A DNA stretch of 64,000 nt from Hymenobacter armeniacus (GTDB taxonomy: Bacteria; Bacteroidota; Bacteroidia; Cytophagales; Hymenobacteraceae), in contig NZ_JACXAC010000004.1 of NCBI RefSeq assembly GCF_014699055.1, forward strand, positions 186,001 through 250,000, read 5' to 3'. Positions within the stretch are counted from its first letter, which is position 1, and each line of letters begins with the position of its first letter. Positions 19,127 through 28,428 of the stretch are shown here, in pieces. The notes under the pieces are model-generated. The model ran no database searches and was not told the DNA's origin. It saw only the letters and a program-made list of their open reading frames with translations. The translations under genes and the position numbers were made by a program.

Positions 19127-21370
19127 TTGAAAACTGTACTGCTTGCGGGCGCCGCCCTAATGGGGCTGGCTACTGCCCCGGCGCGGGCCCAACAACCCCC
19201 CGCCTTGCCCGATACGAGCAAGGTGCGCCGCATTCTCACGCCCGAAGCGGTGGTGACGGCCACCCGCGCCACCGACAAAACCGGCACTGCTTACCAGAAC
19301 GTGAGCCGCCAGGAGCTGCAGGCCCGCAACTTCGGCCAGGACATCCCTTACCTGCTCGACCAGACGCCGAGCGTGGTGACGACCTCCGACGCGGGTACCG
19401 GCGTGGGCTACACCGGCATCCGCATTCGCGGCACCGACGGCACCCGCATCAACGTGACGCTGAACGGCGTGCCGGTGAACGAGGCCGAAAGCCACGGCGT
19501 GTTTTTTGTGGATTTGCCGGATTTGGCCTCGTCCACCCAAAGCATTCAGGTGCAGCGCGGGGCCGGGCCCAGCACCAACGGCGCGGGTGCCTTCGGGGCC
19601 AGCCTGAACGTGGAAACCCTCGGCCTGCGGCCCAAGGCCTACGCCGAAGTCAACAACTCGGCCGGCTCGTTTGGTACCTGGAAATCGACCATCATGGCCG
19701 GCACGGGGCTTATCAATGGCCATTTCACGGTGGACGCCCGGGCCTCGCGGGTGCAGAGCGACGGCTACGTCGACCGCGCCTCGTCGCGGCTGAAGTCGCT
19801 GTATCTGACCGGCACGTACTCCGACGACAAGACCCTGCTGCGCGCCCTCGTGCTCACCGGCTACGAAACCACTTACCAAAGCTGGTACGGCCTGGCCGAC
19901 TCGCTGCTGCGCCGCAACCGCCGCTACAACGAGGCTGGCACCGACGCCGGCCAGCACCTGCCGGCCTATAAAAACCAGACCGACAACTACCAGCAGGACT
20001 ACTACCAGTTCCTGATTTCGCGCCAGCTAACGCCCACCCTCAACCTGAGCGTGACGCCCTTCTGGACGCGCGGGGGCGGCTACTACGAGGAATATAAGGC
20101 CAATCAGGAATTCGAGAAGTACGGCATCGGCGGGCCGGTGTACCAGCCGGCGGCCGGCGGTGGGTTCGATACGCTGCGCACCACCGACGTCATTCGGCGG
20201 CGCTGGCTGAAAACCGACATGTACGGTGCCACCTTCGCCCTGCAGGCCCGGCCCGTGACCGGGCGCATCACCGAGGCCACGCTGGGCGGGGCCGTGGTGG
20301 GCTACCGGGGCCAGCACTTTGACGAGCTGACCTGGGCCCAGCGCGGCACGTTCATCCCCGAAACCGGCACGCGCTACAACGACGAGCCCAACGCCCACAA
20401 GCAGGACGTGAACGTGTACGGCCGCCTGAACCTGGACCTGACGAGCCAGCTGGCGGGCTTTGCCGACCTGCAATACCGCTTCGTGCGCTACGAGCTGTAC
20501 GCGCCCGACGGCCGGCCCGACGGTGCCAAAAGCCAGCAAGCGACTCGCTTCAACTTCCTCAACCCCAAGTTTGGCCTCACCTACCAGCTGCGCCCCGCTA
20601 CGCAGCTATACGCCTCCTTTGCGCTGGCCCAGCGCGAGCCCACCCGCACCGACTACACCGACACGCCCGCCGAGCGCCGGCCCACCGCCGAGACGCTCTA
20701 CAACTACGAGCTGGGCCTGCGCCGCGCCACCGAAAAAGTGCAGGCCAACCTAAACTTCTACTACATGTACTACCGCAACCAGCTGGTGCTGAGCGGCCGC
20801 CTCGACGACGTGGGCAATGCCATTCACACCAACGTGGCCGAGAGCTACCGCCGCGGCGTGGAAGGCCAGGTGACCTACCGCCCCGTGCCGGCCCTGAGCC
20901 TGACGGCCACGGCCACCGTCAGCCAGAACAAAATCAACAACTACACCGATTACCTGACCGATTACGACCAGGGCGGCGAAAAAGCCACCACCTTCTCCCA
21001 AACCAACATCGCGTTTTCGCCCGGCTTCACGGCCGCCTACACCGTGGAGTACGAAGCCCTGCCCGGCCTGAAGCTGGCCACGCTGGCCCGCTACGCCGGC
21101 CGCCAGTACCTCGACAACACCAGCACCGAAGCCCGCAGCATTGCCCCCTACTACGTGCAGGACGTGCGCCTGCGCTACCTCTGGCAGCCGCAGAAATGGG
21201 GCTTCCGGGAAGTGGAGCTGGCCGTGCTGGTCAACAACATATTTGCCACCGAGTACGTGAACAACGGCTACACCTACGGCTATGTGTACGGCGGGCAAAC
21301 GCAGTACTTCAACTACTATTACCCGCAAGCCAAGACCAATTTCCTGGCCTCGCTCAATGTGCGATTTTGA
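19127..21370 (+). CDS. TonB-dependent outer-membrane receptor, probably for thiamine or a precursor
   Basis: A 747-residue TonB-dependent receptor. A signal peptide (~1-22, ending APARAQ) is followed by a plug domain with RIRGTDGTRINVTLNGVPVNE and QVQRGAGPSTNGAGAFG, then a beta-barrel of aromatic-rich strands ending in VRF, the usual C-terminal aromatic signal for barrel assembly. It imports its ligand using the proton-motive force through TonB/ExbBD. The TPP riboswitch directly upstream strongly suggests a thiamine-related substrate; the specificity is inferred only from that. The start appears to be TTG at 19127, because the first in-frame ATG (19160) would cut the signal peptide. Confidence 0.93.
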   Translation: MKTVLLAGAALMGLATAPARAQQPPALPDTSKVRRILTPEAVVTATRATDKTGTAYQNVSRQELQARNFGQDIPYLLDQTPSVVTTSDAGTGVGYTGIRIRGTDGTRINVTLNGVPVNEAESHGVFFVDLPDLASSTQSIQVQRGAGPSTNGAGAFGASLNVETLGLRPKAYAEVNNSAGSFGTWKSTIMAGTGLINGHFTVDARASRVQSDGYVDRASSRLKSLYLTGTYSDDKTLLRALVLTGYETTYQSWYGLADSLLRRNRRYNEAGTDAGQHLPAYKNQTDNYQQDYYQFLISRQLTPTLNLSVTPFWTRGGGYYEEYKANQEFEKYGIGGPVYQPAAGGGFDTLRTTDVIRRRWLKTDMYGATFALQARPVTGRITEATLGGAVVGYRGQHFDELTWAQRGTFIPETGTRYNDEPNAHKQDVNVYGRLNLDLTSQLAGFADLQYRFVRYELYAPDGRPDGAKSQQATRFNFLNPKFGLTYQLRPATQLYASFALAQREPTRTDYTDTPAERRPTAETLYNYELGLRRATEKVQANLNFYYMYYRNQLVLSGRLDDVGNAIHTNVAESYRRGVEGQVTYRPVPALSLTATATVSQNKINNYTDYLTDYDQGGEKATTFSQTNIAFSPGFTAAYTVEYEALPGLKLATLARYAGRQYLDNTSTEARSIAPYYVQDVRLRYLWQPQKWGFREVELAVLVNNIFATEYVNNGYTYGYVYGGQTQYFNYYYPQAKTNFLASLNVRF

Positions 21371-21372
21371 TG

Positions 21373-21555
21373 TCTGAACCATGGATTCCTGCGGATTTTA
21401 CGGATTGCACGGATTTTGTGGACGAATGCTACAATTGCCCATCTGCAAAAAGGCCACTCATCAGAGTGGCCTTTTTTGTTGAGCTTCCGCTGCCCGCTGG
21501 CGCCGTCCACAAAATCCGCGCAATCCGTAAAATCCGCAGGAATCCGTGGTTCAGA
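21373..21555. repeat. Long inverted repeat enclosing a terminator
   Basis: Two 52-base arms (21373-21424 and 21504-21555) are nearly perfect complements built around CTGCGGATTTTACGGATTG. They begin three bases after the stop of the TonB receptor and the right arm covers the stop codon of the convergent APC permease gene. An intrinsic terminator sits in the middle (21447-21477). The GGATT/ATCCG word pattern is unlike all other palindromes in the window. Confidence 0.92.
21447..21477. terminator. Intrinsic terminator between convergent genes
   Basis: AAAAGGCCACTC and GAGTGGCCTTTTTT form a hairpin with a 4-base loop and A/T tracts on both sides, so it can end transcription from both the TonB receptor and the APC permease genes. 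Confidence 0.9.
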
Positions 21556-23311
21556 TAATCAGCCGCACGCCGCCCAGCTCCGAAATCTGATACGGAAACC
21601 GGTCGCCGGGCGAGCCGATGAACATGAAGTTTTTGGGGATTTTCCACTGCTTGGAAAGCTCCTCAATCAAGGCTGGGCCGAAGGTGCCGTGCATGGTCAC
21701 GAACTCGACCTCAATCTGCTCATAAGCGCGGTCCAGCACCCGAATGTCGTTCAACAGCTCCTCGGGGTATTTCTCGCCTTCCCTGAGCAAGGTCACGATG
21801 CGCAGGCGGTTGGTGAATTCATTTTCCACCACGTAGGCCATCACCTTGTTGAGGTTCGAGACGTTGTCGCCCTTCGTGAAAAACACGAATTCCTGCTGGG
21901 CCAGCTCCTTCAGCTGCCGGCGCACCTTGAGGCGGGCCAGTCGCGCCACCCGCGGCAGGTGCCGGGCCAGTTGCTCGGCCGCCGACAGCGCCAGGTTGAG
22001 AATGGCAATGCGGTTGAGCATGATGGACACCACGGCCATGGCCGGCAGGAAGTATTGCAGGAACACAATCAGGTATTCGGGATGAATCTTGATGTTGCCG
22101 AACAAGGCCAGCAGCACGCCCAGCAAGGCCAGCGTGACCGTGAGAATGCCCGCGTACACGGGCCGCGGCAGGTTGGGCCGCTTGCCTTTCAGCAGGAAGT
22201 TGCCGAGGGCAAAAAAGGCCATCACCGACAAGAATGAGATGGTGTAGACGCCCGCCAGCGGGCCCAGCTGCCCCTGCGTGATGAACAGCGCCGACACGCA
22301 CAACAAAAAGAACACCAACAGGATGAGGTAGTTGCTGCCGCGCTTGTTCTCTTTCAGGAAAAGCTGCGGCAGGATGCGGTCCAGGGTCATGCGCTTCATC
22401 AGGCCGCTTACGCCCACGAAAGACGTGAGCACGGCTCCGCTCAGCACGGCCACCGCATTCACCGAAATGGCCGTGCCCAGCCACGGCCCGCCCGTCACGC
22501 GGCCCAGGTGCGAGAGCAGCGTTTCGGTGTGCTGGCCCACTTCCGCCAGCGGCAGCACCGCAATGGCCAGGAAGGCAATGAGCGGGTTGAACACCGTGAC
22601 CACCACCCACATGTTGCGCAGCGTTTTCTGAAATACGCCTTGGGCTTGCTCCTCCACGAAGTTGGCCGAGCTCTCGAAGCCCGAAATGCCCAGCATGGCC
22701 GCGCTAAACCCAAAAAACAGCGCGTTGAGGATGCTGCCGCCTTTCACCGGCACTTGGAAGTTGAGGGCCAGGTTGTGCAGGCCGTGGGTGGCCAGGTACC
22801 AGCCCGCCACGCCCACCAGCAGCGTGAGCGAAGCCAGGTGCGTGAGAAAAATGATGACGGCCACAATGGCCGACTCCGACATGCCCAGAATGGTGAGCAG
22901 CAAAAACAGCCCCAGCAGCCCCACCGTGGCCCAAATGATGGGCAGCTCCTGCCACAGCGTGTGCAGGTAGTGCATGGCCTCGTTGGCCGAAAGCACGGCC
23001 GTGGCCATGTACGACAGGATGGTGAGGCAGGCGGCCAGCGCAGCGTTGCGCTTGCTGGTGGTATTCAGCAGCACGTTGTAGGCGCCGCCGTTCAGGGGCA
23101 GGGCGCCCACCACCTCGCCGTAGATTTTGCGGAACAAAAACAGCACCGCGCCCACCACCAGCAGGGCCAGCCAGGCATACTGCCCGGCGTAGGAAATGGC
23201 CAGCGCCGATACGTAGAGGCACGACGAGGAAATGTCGTTGCCGCAAATGGCGGTGGCTTCCAGCTCGTTGAGCTTGGGCGCGTGGTGGGTGGGAAGTCCG
23301 GGAGTGGACAT
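21551..23311 (-). CDS. APC-superfamily amino-acid permease
   Basis: A 586-residue permease starting at ATG 23311 (MSTPGLPTH). About twelve membrane segments fill residues ~30-440, beginning with the APC-type NELEATAICGNDISSSCLYV and GGAYNVLLNTTSKRNA. The C-terminal ~130 residues are soluble, carrying LEVEFVTMHGTFG-like and FMFIGSPGDRFPY segments that look like a regulatory domain of the kind appended to some APC transporters. It imports an amino acid or polyamine that cannot be specified. The last codon and stop are overlapped by the right arm of a long inverted repeat. Confidence 0.88.
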   Translation of the reverse strand: MSTPGLPTHHAPKLNELEATAICGNDISSSCLYVSALAISYAGQYAWLALLVVGAVLFLFRKIYGEVVGALPLNGGAYNVLLNTTSKRNAALAACLTILSYMATAVLSANEAMHYLHTLWQELPIIWATVGLLGLFLLLTILGMSESAIVAVIIFLTHLASLTLLVGVAGWYLATHGLHNLALNFQVPVKGGSILNALFFGFSAAMLGISGFESSANFVEEQAQGVFQKTLRNMWVVVTVFNPLIAFLAIAVLPLAEVGQHTETLLSHLGRVTGGPWLGTAISVNAVAVLSGAVLTSFVGVSGLMKRMTLDRILPQLFLKENKRGSNYLILLVFFLLCVSALFITQGQLGPLAGVYTISFLSVMAFFALGNFLLKGKRPNLPRPVYAGILTVTLALLGVLLALFGNIKIHPEYLIVFLQYFLPAMAVVSIMLNRIAILNLALSAAEQLARHLPRVARLARLKVRRQLKELAQQEFVFFTKGDNVSNLNKVMAYVVENEFTNRLRIVTLLREGEKYPEELLNDIRVLDRAYEQIEVEFVTMHGTFGPALIEELSKQWKIPKNFMFIGSPGDRFPYQISELGGVRLII

Positions 23312-23444
23312 GGGAAGGAGCAAGTGAATTTTGGCAAGCATACGACTTTGCCGGGCAAAAGGAGGGGCCCGGCTGGCCACGCCCCGGCTGGGCCCGCCCC
23401 CGCCGTGCCCGGCGCGGGCCGAACCGCGCCTCGGTCCCGGCTGT

Positions 23445-23452
23445 TACCTTTG
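23445..23452 (+). promoter_or_regulatory. Bacteroidota -7 element upstream of acyl-CoA dehydrogenase gene
   Basis: TACCTTTG matches TAnnTTTG and lies 44 bases before the ATG at 23497. No clear -33 TTG is found. Confidence 0.6.
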
Positions 23453-23496
23453 CGGCCATACTCCCACCCAATTCCCACCACCCCACTTTTCCGCTT

Positions 23497-24732
23497 ATGT
23501 CCTCGCAAGCCGACGTACTCTCCCCCGAAGCCAAAGCCCACACCGCCCAGAAAGGCAGCACCAACGCCAACGGCTTCACCGATTATTTCGACCTCGACGG
23601 CCTGCTCACCGAAGAGCACCTGCTCATTCGCCAGAGCATCCGCGACTTCGTGAAAAAGGAGATTTCGCCCAACATCGAGAAGTGGGCGCAGGACGCGCAC
23701 TTCCCTTCAGAAATCGTGCGCAAATTTGGCGACGTGGGCGCCTTCGGCCCCACCATTCCGCAGGAATATGGCGGCGGCGGCCTCGACTACATTAGCTACG
23801 GCCTGATTATGCAGGAAATTGAGCGCGGCGACTCCGGCATGCGCTCCACTGCTTCGGTGCAGGGCTCGCTGGTGATGTTCCCCATCTACGCCTACGGCTC
23901 CGAAGAGCAACGCAAAAAGTACCTGCCCAAGCTCGCCAGCGGCGAGTGGCTGGGCTGCTTCGGCCTCACCGAGCCCGACCACGGCTCGAACCCCGGCGGC
24001 ATGACCACCAACATCAAGGACATGGGCGACCATTACCTGCTGAACGGGGCCAAGCTCTGGATATCAAACTCGCCCGAGTGCCAGGTAGCCGTGGTGTGGG
24101 CCAAAAACGAGCAGGGCCGCATCAAAGGCGTCATCGTGGAGCGCGGCATGGAAGGCTTCAGCACCCCCGAAATCCACAACAAGTGGAGCCTGCGCGCCAG
24201 CACCACCGGCGAGCTGGTGTTTGAGGACGTGAAAATCCCCAAAGAGAACATCCTCCCCAACGTCGACGGTCTCAAAGGCCCGCTGTCTTGTCTCGATTCG
24301 GCCCGCTTCGGCATTGCCTGGGGCGCCATCGGCGCGGCCATCGACTGCTACGAGTCGGCCCTGAAATACTCGCTGCAGCGCGAGCAGTTCGGCAAGCCCA
24401 TTGCCAGCTACCAGCTCCAGCAGAAGAAGCTGGCCGAGATGATTACCGAAATCACCAAGGCCCAACTCATGGCTTGGCGCCTGGGCGTGCTCAAAAACGA
24501 GGGCAAAGCCACCAGCGCCCAAATCAGCATGGCCAAGCGCAACTCCGTAGAAATGGCCCTGCACGTGGCCCGCGAAGCCCGCCAGATTCACGGCGGCATG
24601 GGCATCACGGGCGAGTACCCCATCATGCGCCACATGATGAACCTCGAATCGGTGATTACCTACGAGGGCACGCACGACATTCACCTGCTCATCACGGGCG
24701 CCGACATCACCGGCATTCAGGCGTTCAAGTAA
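23497..24732 (+). CDS. Acyl-CoA dehydrogenase, glutaryl-CoA dehydrogenase type
   Basis: A 411-residue flavoprotein. The sequence follows glutaryl-CoA dehydrogenase closely: GMRSTASVQGSLVM, GCFGLTEPDHGSNPGGM, WISNSPECQVAVVWAK, RFGIAWGAIGAA and the C-terminal TYEGTHDIHLLITG, whose glutamate is the catalytic base. In that family the FAD enzyme oxidises and decarboxylates glutaryl-CoA to crotonyl-CoA in lysine and tryptophan breakdown. Absence of the other pathway genes nearby leaves the substrate inferred from similarity. The start is ATG at 23497, 44 bases after a -7 promoter element. A terminator shared with the convergent gene follows. Confidence 0.92.
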   Translation: MSSQADVLSPEAKAHTAQKGSTNANGFTDYFDLDGLLTEEHLLIRQSIRDFVKKEISPNIEKWAQDAHFPSEIVRKFGDVGAFGPTIPQEYGGGGLDYISYGLIMQEIERGDSGMRSTASVQGSLVMFPIYAYGSEEQRKKYLPKLASGEWLGCFGLTEPDHGSNPGGMTTNIKDMGDHYLLNGAKLWISNSPECQVAVVWAKNEQGRIKGVIVERGMEGFSTPEIHNKWSLRASTTGELVFEDVKIPKENILPNVDGLKGPLSCLDSARFGIAWGAIGAAIDCYESALKYSLQREQFGKPIASYQLQQKKLAEMITEITKAQLMAWRLGVLKNEGKATSAQISMAKRNSVEMALHVAREARQIHGGMGITGEYPIMRHMMNLESVITYEGTHDIHLLITGADITGIQAFK

Positions 24733-24752
24733 GCTGCCCATATCATGAGTTA

Positions 24753-24790
24753 CCAAAAGAGCCGCTCCGGATATGGGGCGGCTCTTTTGG
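24753..24790. terminator. Bidirectional intrinsic terminator
   Basis: CCAAAAGAGCCGCTCC pairs with GGGGCGGCTCTTTTGG around GGATAT. It lies between the convergent acyl-CoA dehydrogenase gene and the small secreted-protein gene at 24810. Confidence 0.9.
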
Positions 24791-24809
24791 CAACAATGGG
24801 CGAGTTCAC

Positions 24810-25178
24810 TCAGCGCTTTTCCAGCAAGTAAGTGGTTTCGTTGATGACGCCCTGGAAACTATTGCCCTGCGTCACGCTGATTACGCGCCAGCCTTGGGCG
24901 GTTAGCTGATTGATTTTGGCCAGCTCAGCCCTGTGCAAATCGACAAAGCCGGCCACGGCATTCTTGCGATTCAGAAGTTTGGTGTCGACTTCCTGGGTTT
25001 GCTGCTCCCCATCGGACTGCACCACCGTAACGGCGGCCGTGTAGGAAGCCAGGCCCGAAGTGCGGCCGGTGCCAATGACCATCATGTAGCCCGCCGAATC
25101 GGCTGGGGCTTTCGGGTAAAAGGCCCACGAGCCAGCCACGGCCAGCGCCAGCGCGGCGGGGAGAAACATTTTTTTCAT
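24810..25178 (-). CDS. Small secreted protein, unknown function
   Basis: A 122-residue protein (ATG at 25178) with a clear signal peptide (MKKMFLPAALALAVAGSWA). The mature part contains SAGYMMVIGTGR, an AELAKINQLTAQGWRVISV segment and a TTYLLEKR C-terminus. The 'LNxLxxxGWRVxSV...YLLEK' pattern resembles small DUF4177-like proteins, which have no known function. That is a resemblance by eye only. Confidence 0.75.
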   Translation of the reverse strand: MKKMFLPAALALAVAGSWAFYPKAPADSAGYMMVIGTGRTSGLASYTAAVTVVQSDGEQQTQEVDTKLLNRKNAVAGFVDLHRAELAKINQLTAQGWRVISVTQGNSFQGVINETTYLLEKR

Positions 25179-25291
25179 GCGGTTTGAAGGAGTGAAGTGT
25201 GAAATGGGCGCGCAACTTACTTAGACTTTATGCTTGCAATGTTGAAGTTGCATAAAACCAAAACCCGCTGTCCGCGCCGTAATTTGGCCCC

Positions 25292-25639
25292 ATGATGAAA
25301 ATCGTCCCCGCGTCCGAACCCCTCGTGCTGCTCGAATGCCTCGTGGCCGGCACCTCGCACCGCCCCAACCTGGAGAAGTACGAGCCCAAGCTACAGGTGG
25401 GCCAGGCCCTGCACCTGAGCCGCGAAGCCGACAACCACTACGACGACTGGGCCGTGCAGGTGCACACCGCCCCCGCCACCGACCCCGCCAACGTGTGGCT
25501 CGGCTACCTGCCCGAGGGCCGCAACGAAACCGTGGCCCGGCTCCTCGACGCTGGCAAGCACCTCTCGGCCCGCCTCAACCACAAATCCTGGGAAACCGAC
25601 TGGCTGCACCTCGACATTGAGGTGCTGCTGCACGAGTAG
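25292..25639 (+). CDS. Stand-alone HIRAN-domain protein
   Basis: A 115-residue protein that is essentially one HIRAN domain: CLVAGTSHR, GQALHLSREADNHYDDWAVQV, WLGYLPEGRNETVARLLDAG. In eukaryotic Rad5/HLTF the HIRAN domain binds 3' DNA ends at stalled forks; in bacteria it is often found alone and its role is untested. The start is the first of two consecutive ATG codons at 25292. ruvB lies 200 bases downstream beyond a palindromic element, so a DNA-repair setting is suggestive but not shown. Confidence 0.85.
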   Translation: MMKIVPASEPLVLLECLVAGTSHRPNLEKYEPKLQVGQALHLSREADNHYDDWAVQVHTAPATDPANVWLGYLPEGRNETVARLLDAGKHLSARLNHKSWETDWLHLDIEVLLHE

Positions 25640-25653
25640 TCGGCGATGGAAAC

Positions 25654-25748
25654 CGTCTGTCATCCTGAGCGCAGTGAAGGACCTTGTCACGTCAGCCAAA
25701 GTCGTTTGGATGAGGCAGGGTCCTTCGCTGCGCTCAGGATGACAGACG
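25654..25748. repeat. Intergenic palindromic element, subfamily A
   Basis: Arms at 25654-25684 and 25718-25748 pair closely, including CGTCTGTCATCCTGAGCGCAG and its complement, and end in AAGGACC/GGTCCTT. The loop contains TCACGTCAGCC, shared with the element at 356-452. It lies between the HIRAN gene and ruvB. Confidence 0.9.
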
Positions 25749-25839
25749 AATTTTTACTTCCCTGAAGGAGCTTTTTGGTCTCCAACATAGTTACTCATTC
25801 GCTTAGCAAGCACTGACCAATCATTTTAGCAATATCATT

Positions 25840-26895
25840 ATGCGCGAAGCCTATCTCACCGGCGGAATCGACGGGTTTGATGCTACCGATAAGGACATCG
25901 ACAAAGCCCTCCGTCCGCTCAGTTTCGACGATTTCACGGGCCAGGACAAGATTCTGGAGAACCTGAAGGTGTTCGTGGCCGCTGCCAAACAGCGCGGCGA
26001 CGCCCTCGACCACGTGCTGCTGCACGGCCCCCCCGGCCTGGGCAAAACCACCCTCTCGCACATCATCGCCAACGAGTTGGGCTCGGGCATCAAGATGACC
26101 AGCGGCCCGGTGCTCGACAAGCCCTCCGACCTGGCCGGCCTGCTCACCAACCTGGAGCCGCACGACGTGCTGTTCATCGACGAAATCCACCGTCTCAACC
26201 CCGTGGTGGAAGAGTACCTGTACTCGGCGATGGAGGACTACCGCATCGACATCATGCTCGACTCAGGCCCCAACGCCCGCTCGGTGCAGATTTCGCTCTC
26301 GCCCTTCACCCTGGTGGGCGCCACCACGCGCTCGGGCATGCTCACGGCACCGCTGCGGGCCCGCTTCGGCATCTCGGCCCGCTTGGAGTACTACGATTCC
26401 AAGCTGCTGACTACCATCGTGCAGCGCTCGGCCGAAATCCTGGGCACGCCCATTCACGAGGACGCGGCCTTTGAAATTGCCCGCCGCTCCCGCGGCACGC
26501 CCCGCATTGCCAACAACCTGCTGCGCCGCACCCGCGACTTCGCCCAAATCAAGGGCAATGGCACCATTACGGTCGAAATCGCGCAGTTTGCCCTCAACGC
26601 CCTCGACGTGGACGCCCGCGGCCTCGACGACATGGACAAGCGCATTCTCACCACCATCATCGACAAGTTTAAGGGCGGCCCGGTGGGCATCAGCACCATC
26701 GCCACGGCCTGCGGCGAGGAAGGCGAAACCATCGAGGAAGTGTACGAGCCCTTCCTCATTCAGGAGGGCTACATCAAGCGCACCTCGCGCGGCCGCGAAG
26801 CCACCGAGGCCGCGTACCAGCACCTCGGCCGCCTGTTGCCCAACCACCTGCGCGGCAACAACGGCGTGAGCCTGTTTGATGAGATAACAAGCTGA
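25840..26895 (+). CDS. ruvB: Holliday junction DNA helicase RuvB
   Basis: A 351-residue AAA+ motor (ATG at 25840). Walker [10 protein letters not shown], Walker B LFIDEIHR, sensor [18 protein letters not shown] with its arginine finger, and the C-terminal winged-helix segment ([28 protein letters not shown]) are all intact. RuvB drives branch migration of Holliday junctions with RuvA, before RuvC cleaves. Neither ruvA nor ruvC is in the window. Length is normal. Confidence 0.97.
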   Translation: MREAYLTGGIDGFDATDKDIDKALRPLSFDDFTGQDKILENLKVFVAAAKQRGDALDHVLLHGPPGLGKTTLSHIIANELGSGIKMTSGPVLDKPSDLAGLLTNLEPHDVLFIDEIHRLNPVVEEYLYSAMEDYRIDIMLDSGPNARSVQISLSPFTLVGATTRSGMLTAPLRARFGISARLEYYDSKLLTTIVQRSAEILGTPIHEDAAFEIARRSRGTPRIANNLLRRTRDFAQIKGNGTITVEIAQFALNALDVDARGLDDMDKRILTTIIDKFKGGPVGISTIATACGEEGETIEEVYEPFLIQEGYIKRTSRGREATEAAYQHLGRLLPNHLRGNNGVSLFDEITS

Positions 26896-26903
26896 CCGAG
26901 CGA

Positions 26904-26988
26904 TGTAGAGACGCGACACTTCGCGTCTCAGCGTCCGCGCCGCATGCTCAGCCGTATGCGGTGTAGGTTTAACGCCGAGACGCATCGT
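26904..26988. repeat. Structured intergenic repeat with GAGACGCG hairpins
   Basis: GAGACGCG and CGCGTCTC form a hairpin around ACACT, and the GCGTCTCAGCG strand can instead pair with CGCCGAGACGC at the right end (26972-26983). A middle stem GCATGC..GTATGCGG is also possible. It lies between ruvB and queG and is unrelated to the CTGAGCGCAG elements. Confidence 0.65.
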
Positions 26989-27061
26989 TTAGCCCAACGG
27001 AACGCGCCGCCCCCAGCGGCGCGTTTCCTGTTTCTTTGCACCGCAGTTTCTTTCGTTGCCC

Positions 27062-27994
27062 ATGCTTCCTCAGTCCCAATGGGCTCCTTTCATCAAGCGC
27101 CGCGCGGCCGAGCTGGGCTTCATGGCCTGCGGCATCTCGAAGGCAGATTTTCTGGAAGAGGAAGCCCCGCGCCTTGAAACCTGGCTCACGCGCCGCATGA
27201 ATGGCAAGATGGGCTACATGGAAAACCACTTCGACAAGCGCCTCGACCCGCGCTTGCTGGTAGACGGTGCCAAATCGGTGATTTCGCTGCTGCTCAACTA
27301 CTACCCCGCGCCGGAAGCCCAGCAGCCCGACGATACCCTCAAAATCAGCAAATACGCCTACGGCCGCGACTACCACTTCGTCATCAAAGACAAACTGAAA
27401 ACGCTGCTGGCTGACATGGAGGCCGAAATCGGGCAAATTGGCGGCCGCTGCTTCGTCGACTCGGCGCCGGTGCTGGACAAGGCCTGGGCGAAGAAATCTG
27501 GCCTCGGCTGGGTAGGTAAAAACTCGAACCTGATAACGCCCGGCACGGGCTCATTCTACTTCATTGCCGAGCTGATTGTGGACGTGGAGTTGCCCGCCGA
27601 CGGCCCCATCCGCGACTACTGCGGCACCTGCACCAAGTGCTTGGACGCCTGCCCCACCCAGGCCATCACCGAGCCTTATGTGGTAGACGGCAGCAAGTGC
27701 ATCAGCTACTTCACCATCGAGCTCAAGGACCAGATTCCGACCGAGGTGGCCGGGCAGTTCGGCAACTGGGTGTTCGGCTGCGACATCTGCCAGGACGTGT
27801 GCCCCTGGAACCGTTTCTCGAAGCCGCACAACGAGCCGCAGTTCGACCCCGCGCCCGGTCTGAAAGACCTGACGCCGGGCGACTGGCGCGAGATTACCAA
27901 CGAATTGTTCTCAGAGTTGTTTCGCCAGTCGGCCGTGAAACGCACGGGCTACGAGGGGCTGAAGCGCAACATTCGGTTTGTGGCCGGAGACTAG
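27062..27994 (+). CDS. queG: Epoxyqueuosine reductase QueG
   Basis: A 310-residue cobalamin-dependent iron-sulfur enzyme catalysing the last step of queuosine synthesis in tRNA wobble position 34. Two ferredoxin-type cluster motifs are seen, [16 protein letters not shown] and [11 protein letters not shown], after a catalytic domain with [15 protein letters not shown] and [10 protein letters not shown] take the ATG at 27062; a TTG two codons earlier is possible. The stop overlaps the end of a convergent small gene by four bases. Confidence 0.95.
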   Translation: MLPQSQWAPFIKRRAAELGFMACGISKADFLEEEAPRLETWLTRRMNGKMGYMENHFDKRLDPRLLVDGAKSVISLLLNYYPAPEAQQPDDTLKISKYAYGRDYHFVIKDKLKTLLADMEAEIGQIGGRCFVDSAPVLDKAWAKKSGLGWVGKNSNLITPGTGSFYFIAELIVDVELPADGPIRDYCGTCTKCLDACPTQAITEPYVVDGSKCISYFTIELKDQIPTEVAGQFGNWVFGCDICQDVCPWNRFSKPHNEPQFDPAPGLKDLTPGDWREITNELFSELFRQSAVKRTGYEGLKRNIRFVAGD

Positions 27995-28206
27995 CCCAGC
28001 GCTACCACCGGCAATGCGCCTTGAGGGTTGCCGAATACCTTTTTCAACACCCGCCGGTACACACGCGCAAACTGCTGGTAGCACCACGCCCGAAAATCGG
28101 TGAGCTCGGCGGGCACCAGCATCTTGATGGCTTTGCGCAGCTCTTTCTCGAACAGCGCTTTGCTGAAACTGACTTTGAGCAGAATCATTTTCACGTAGTC
28201 TAGCAT
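27991..28206 (-). CDS. Small conserved-looking helical protein, unknown function
   Basis: A 71-residue protein (ATG at 28206) rich in Lys, Phe and Leu: [19 protein letters not shown] then [20 protein letters not shown]. No signal peptide or catalytic motif is seen. Its compact composition and tail-to-tail 4-base overlap with queG support a real gene. The frame extends 49 codons upstream without plausible protein. Function is unknown. Confidence 0.7.
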   Translation of the reverse strand: MLDYVKMILLKVSFSKALFEKELRKAIKMLVPAELTDFRAWCYQQFARVYRRVLKKVFGNPQGALPVVALG

Positions 28207-28358
28207 AGCATCAAAGAATACGGGGAGGGGAAGAGAGTAGAGGGGCCTTGAGCTTCCGGGAAGAGCTTGGCAGCCACCTGATAAGAAAGATACTACATGA
28301 AGGCGGCGTAGCGCAAGAGGCGCAAGGGGCGCGGCCAGGCCCGGGTGCCCCAATACGC

Positions 28359-28386
28359 AAAAAGAGCAGCCTGGGCCGCTCTTTTT
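28359..28386 (-). terminator. Terminator of the ferritin-like operon
   Basis: AAAAAGAGC and GCTCTTTTT pair across a GC-rich loop, about 45 bases beyond the stop of the ferritin-like gene at 28429 on the minus strand. Confidence 0.75.
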
Positions 28387-28428
28387 CCGGGGAATGCCAA
28401 AATTATGTATCGTTCTATATTTCCCTAT

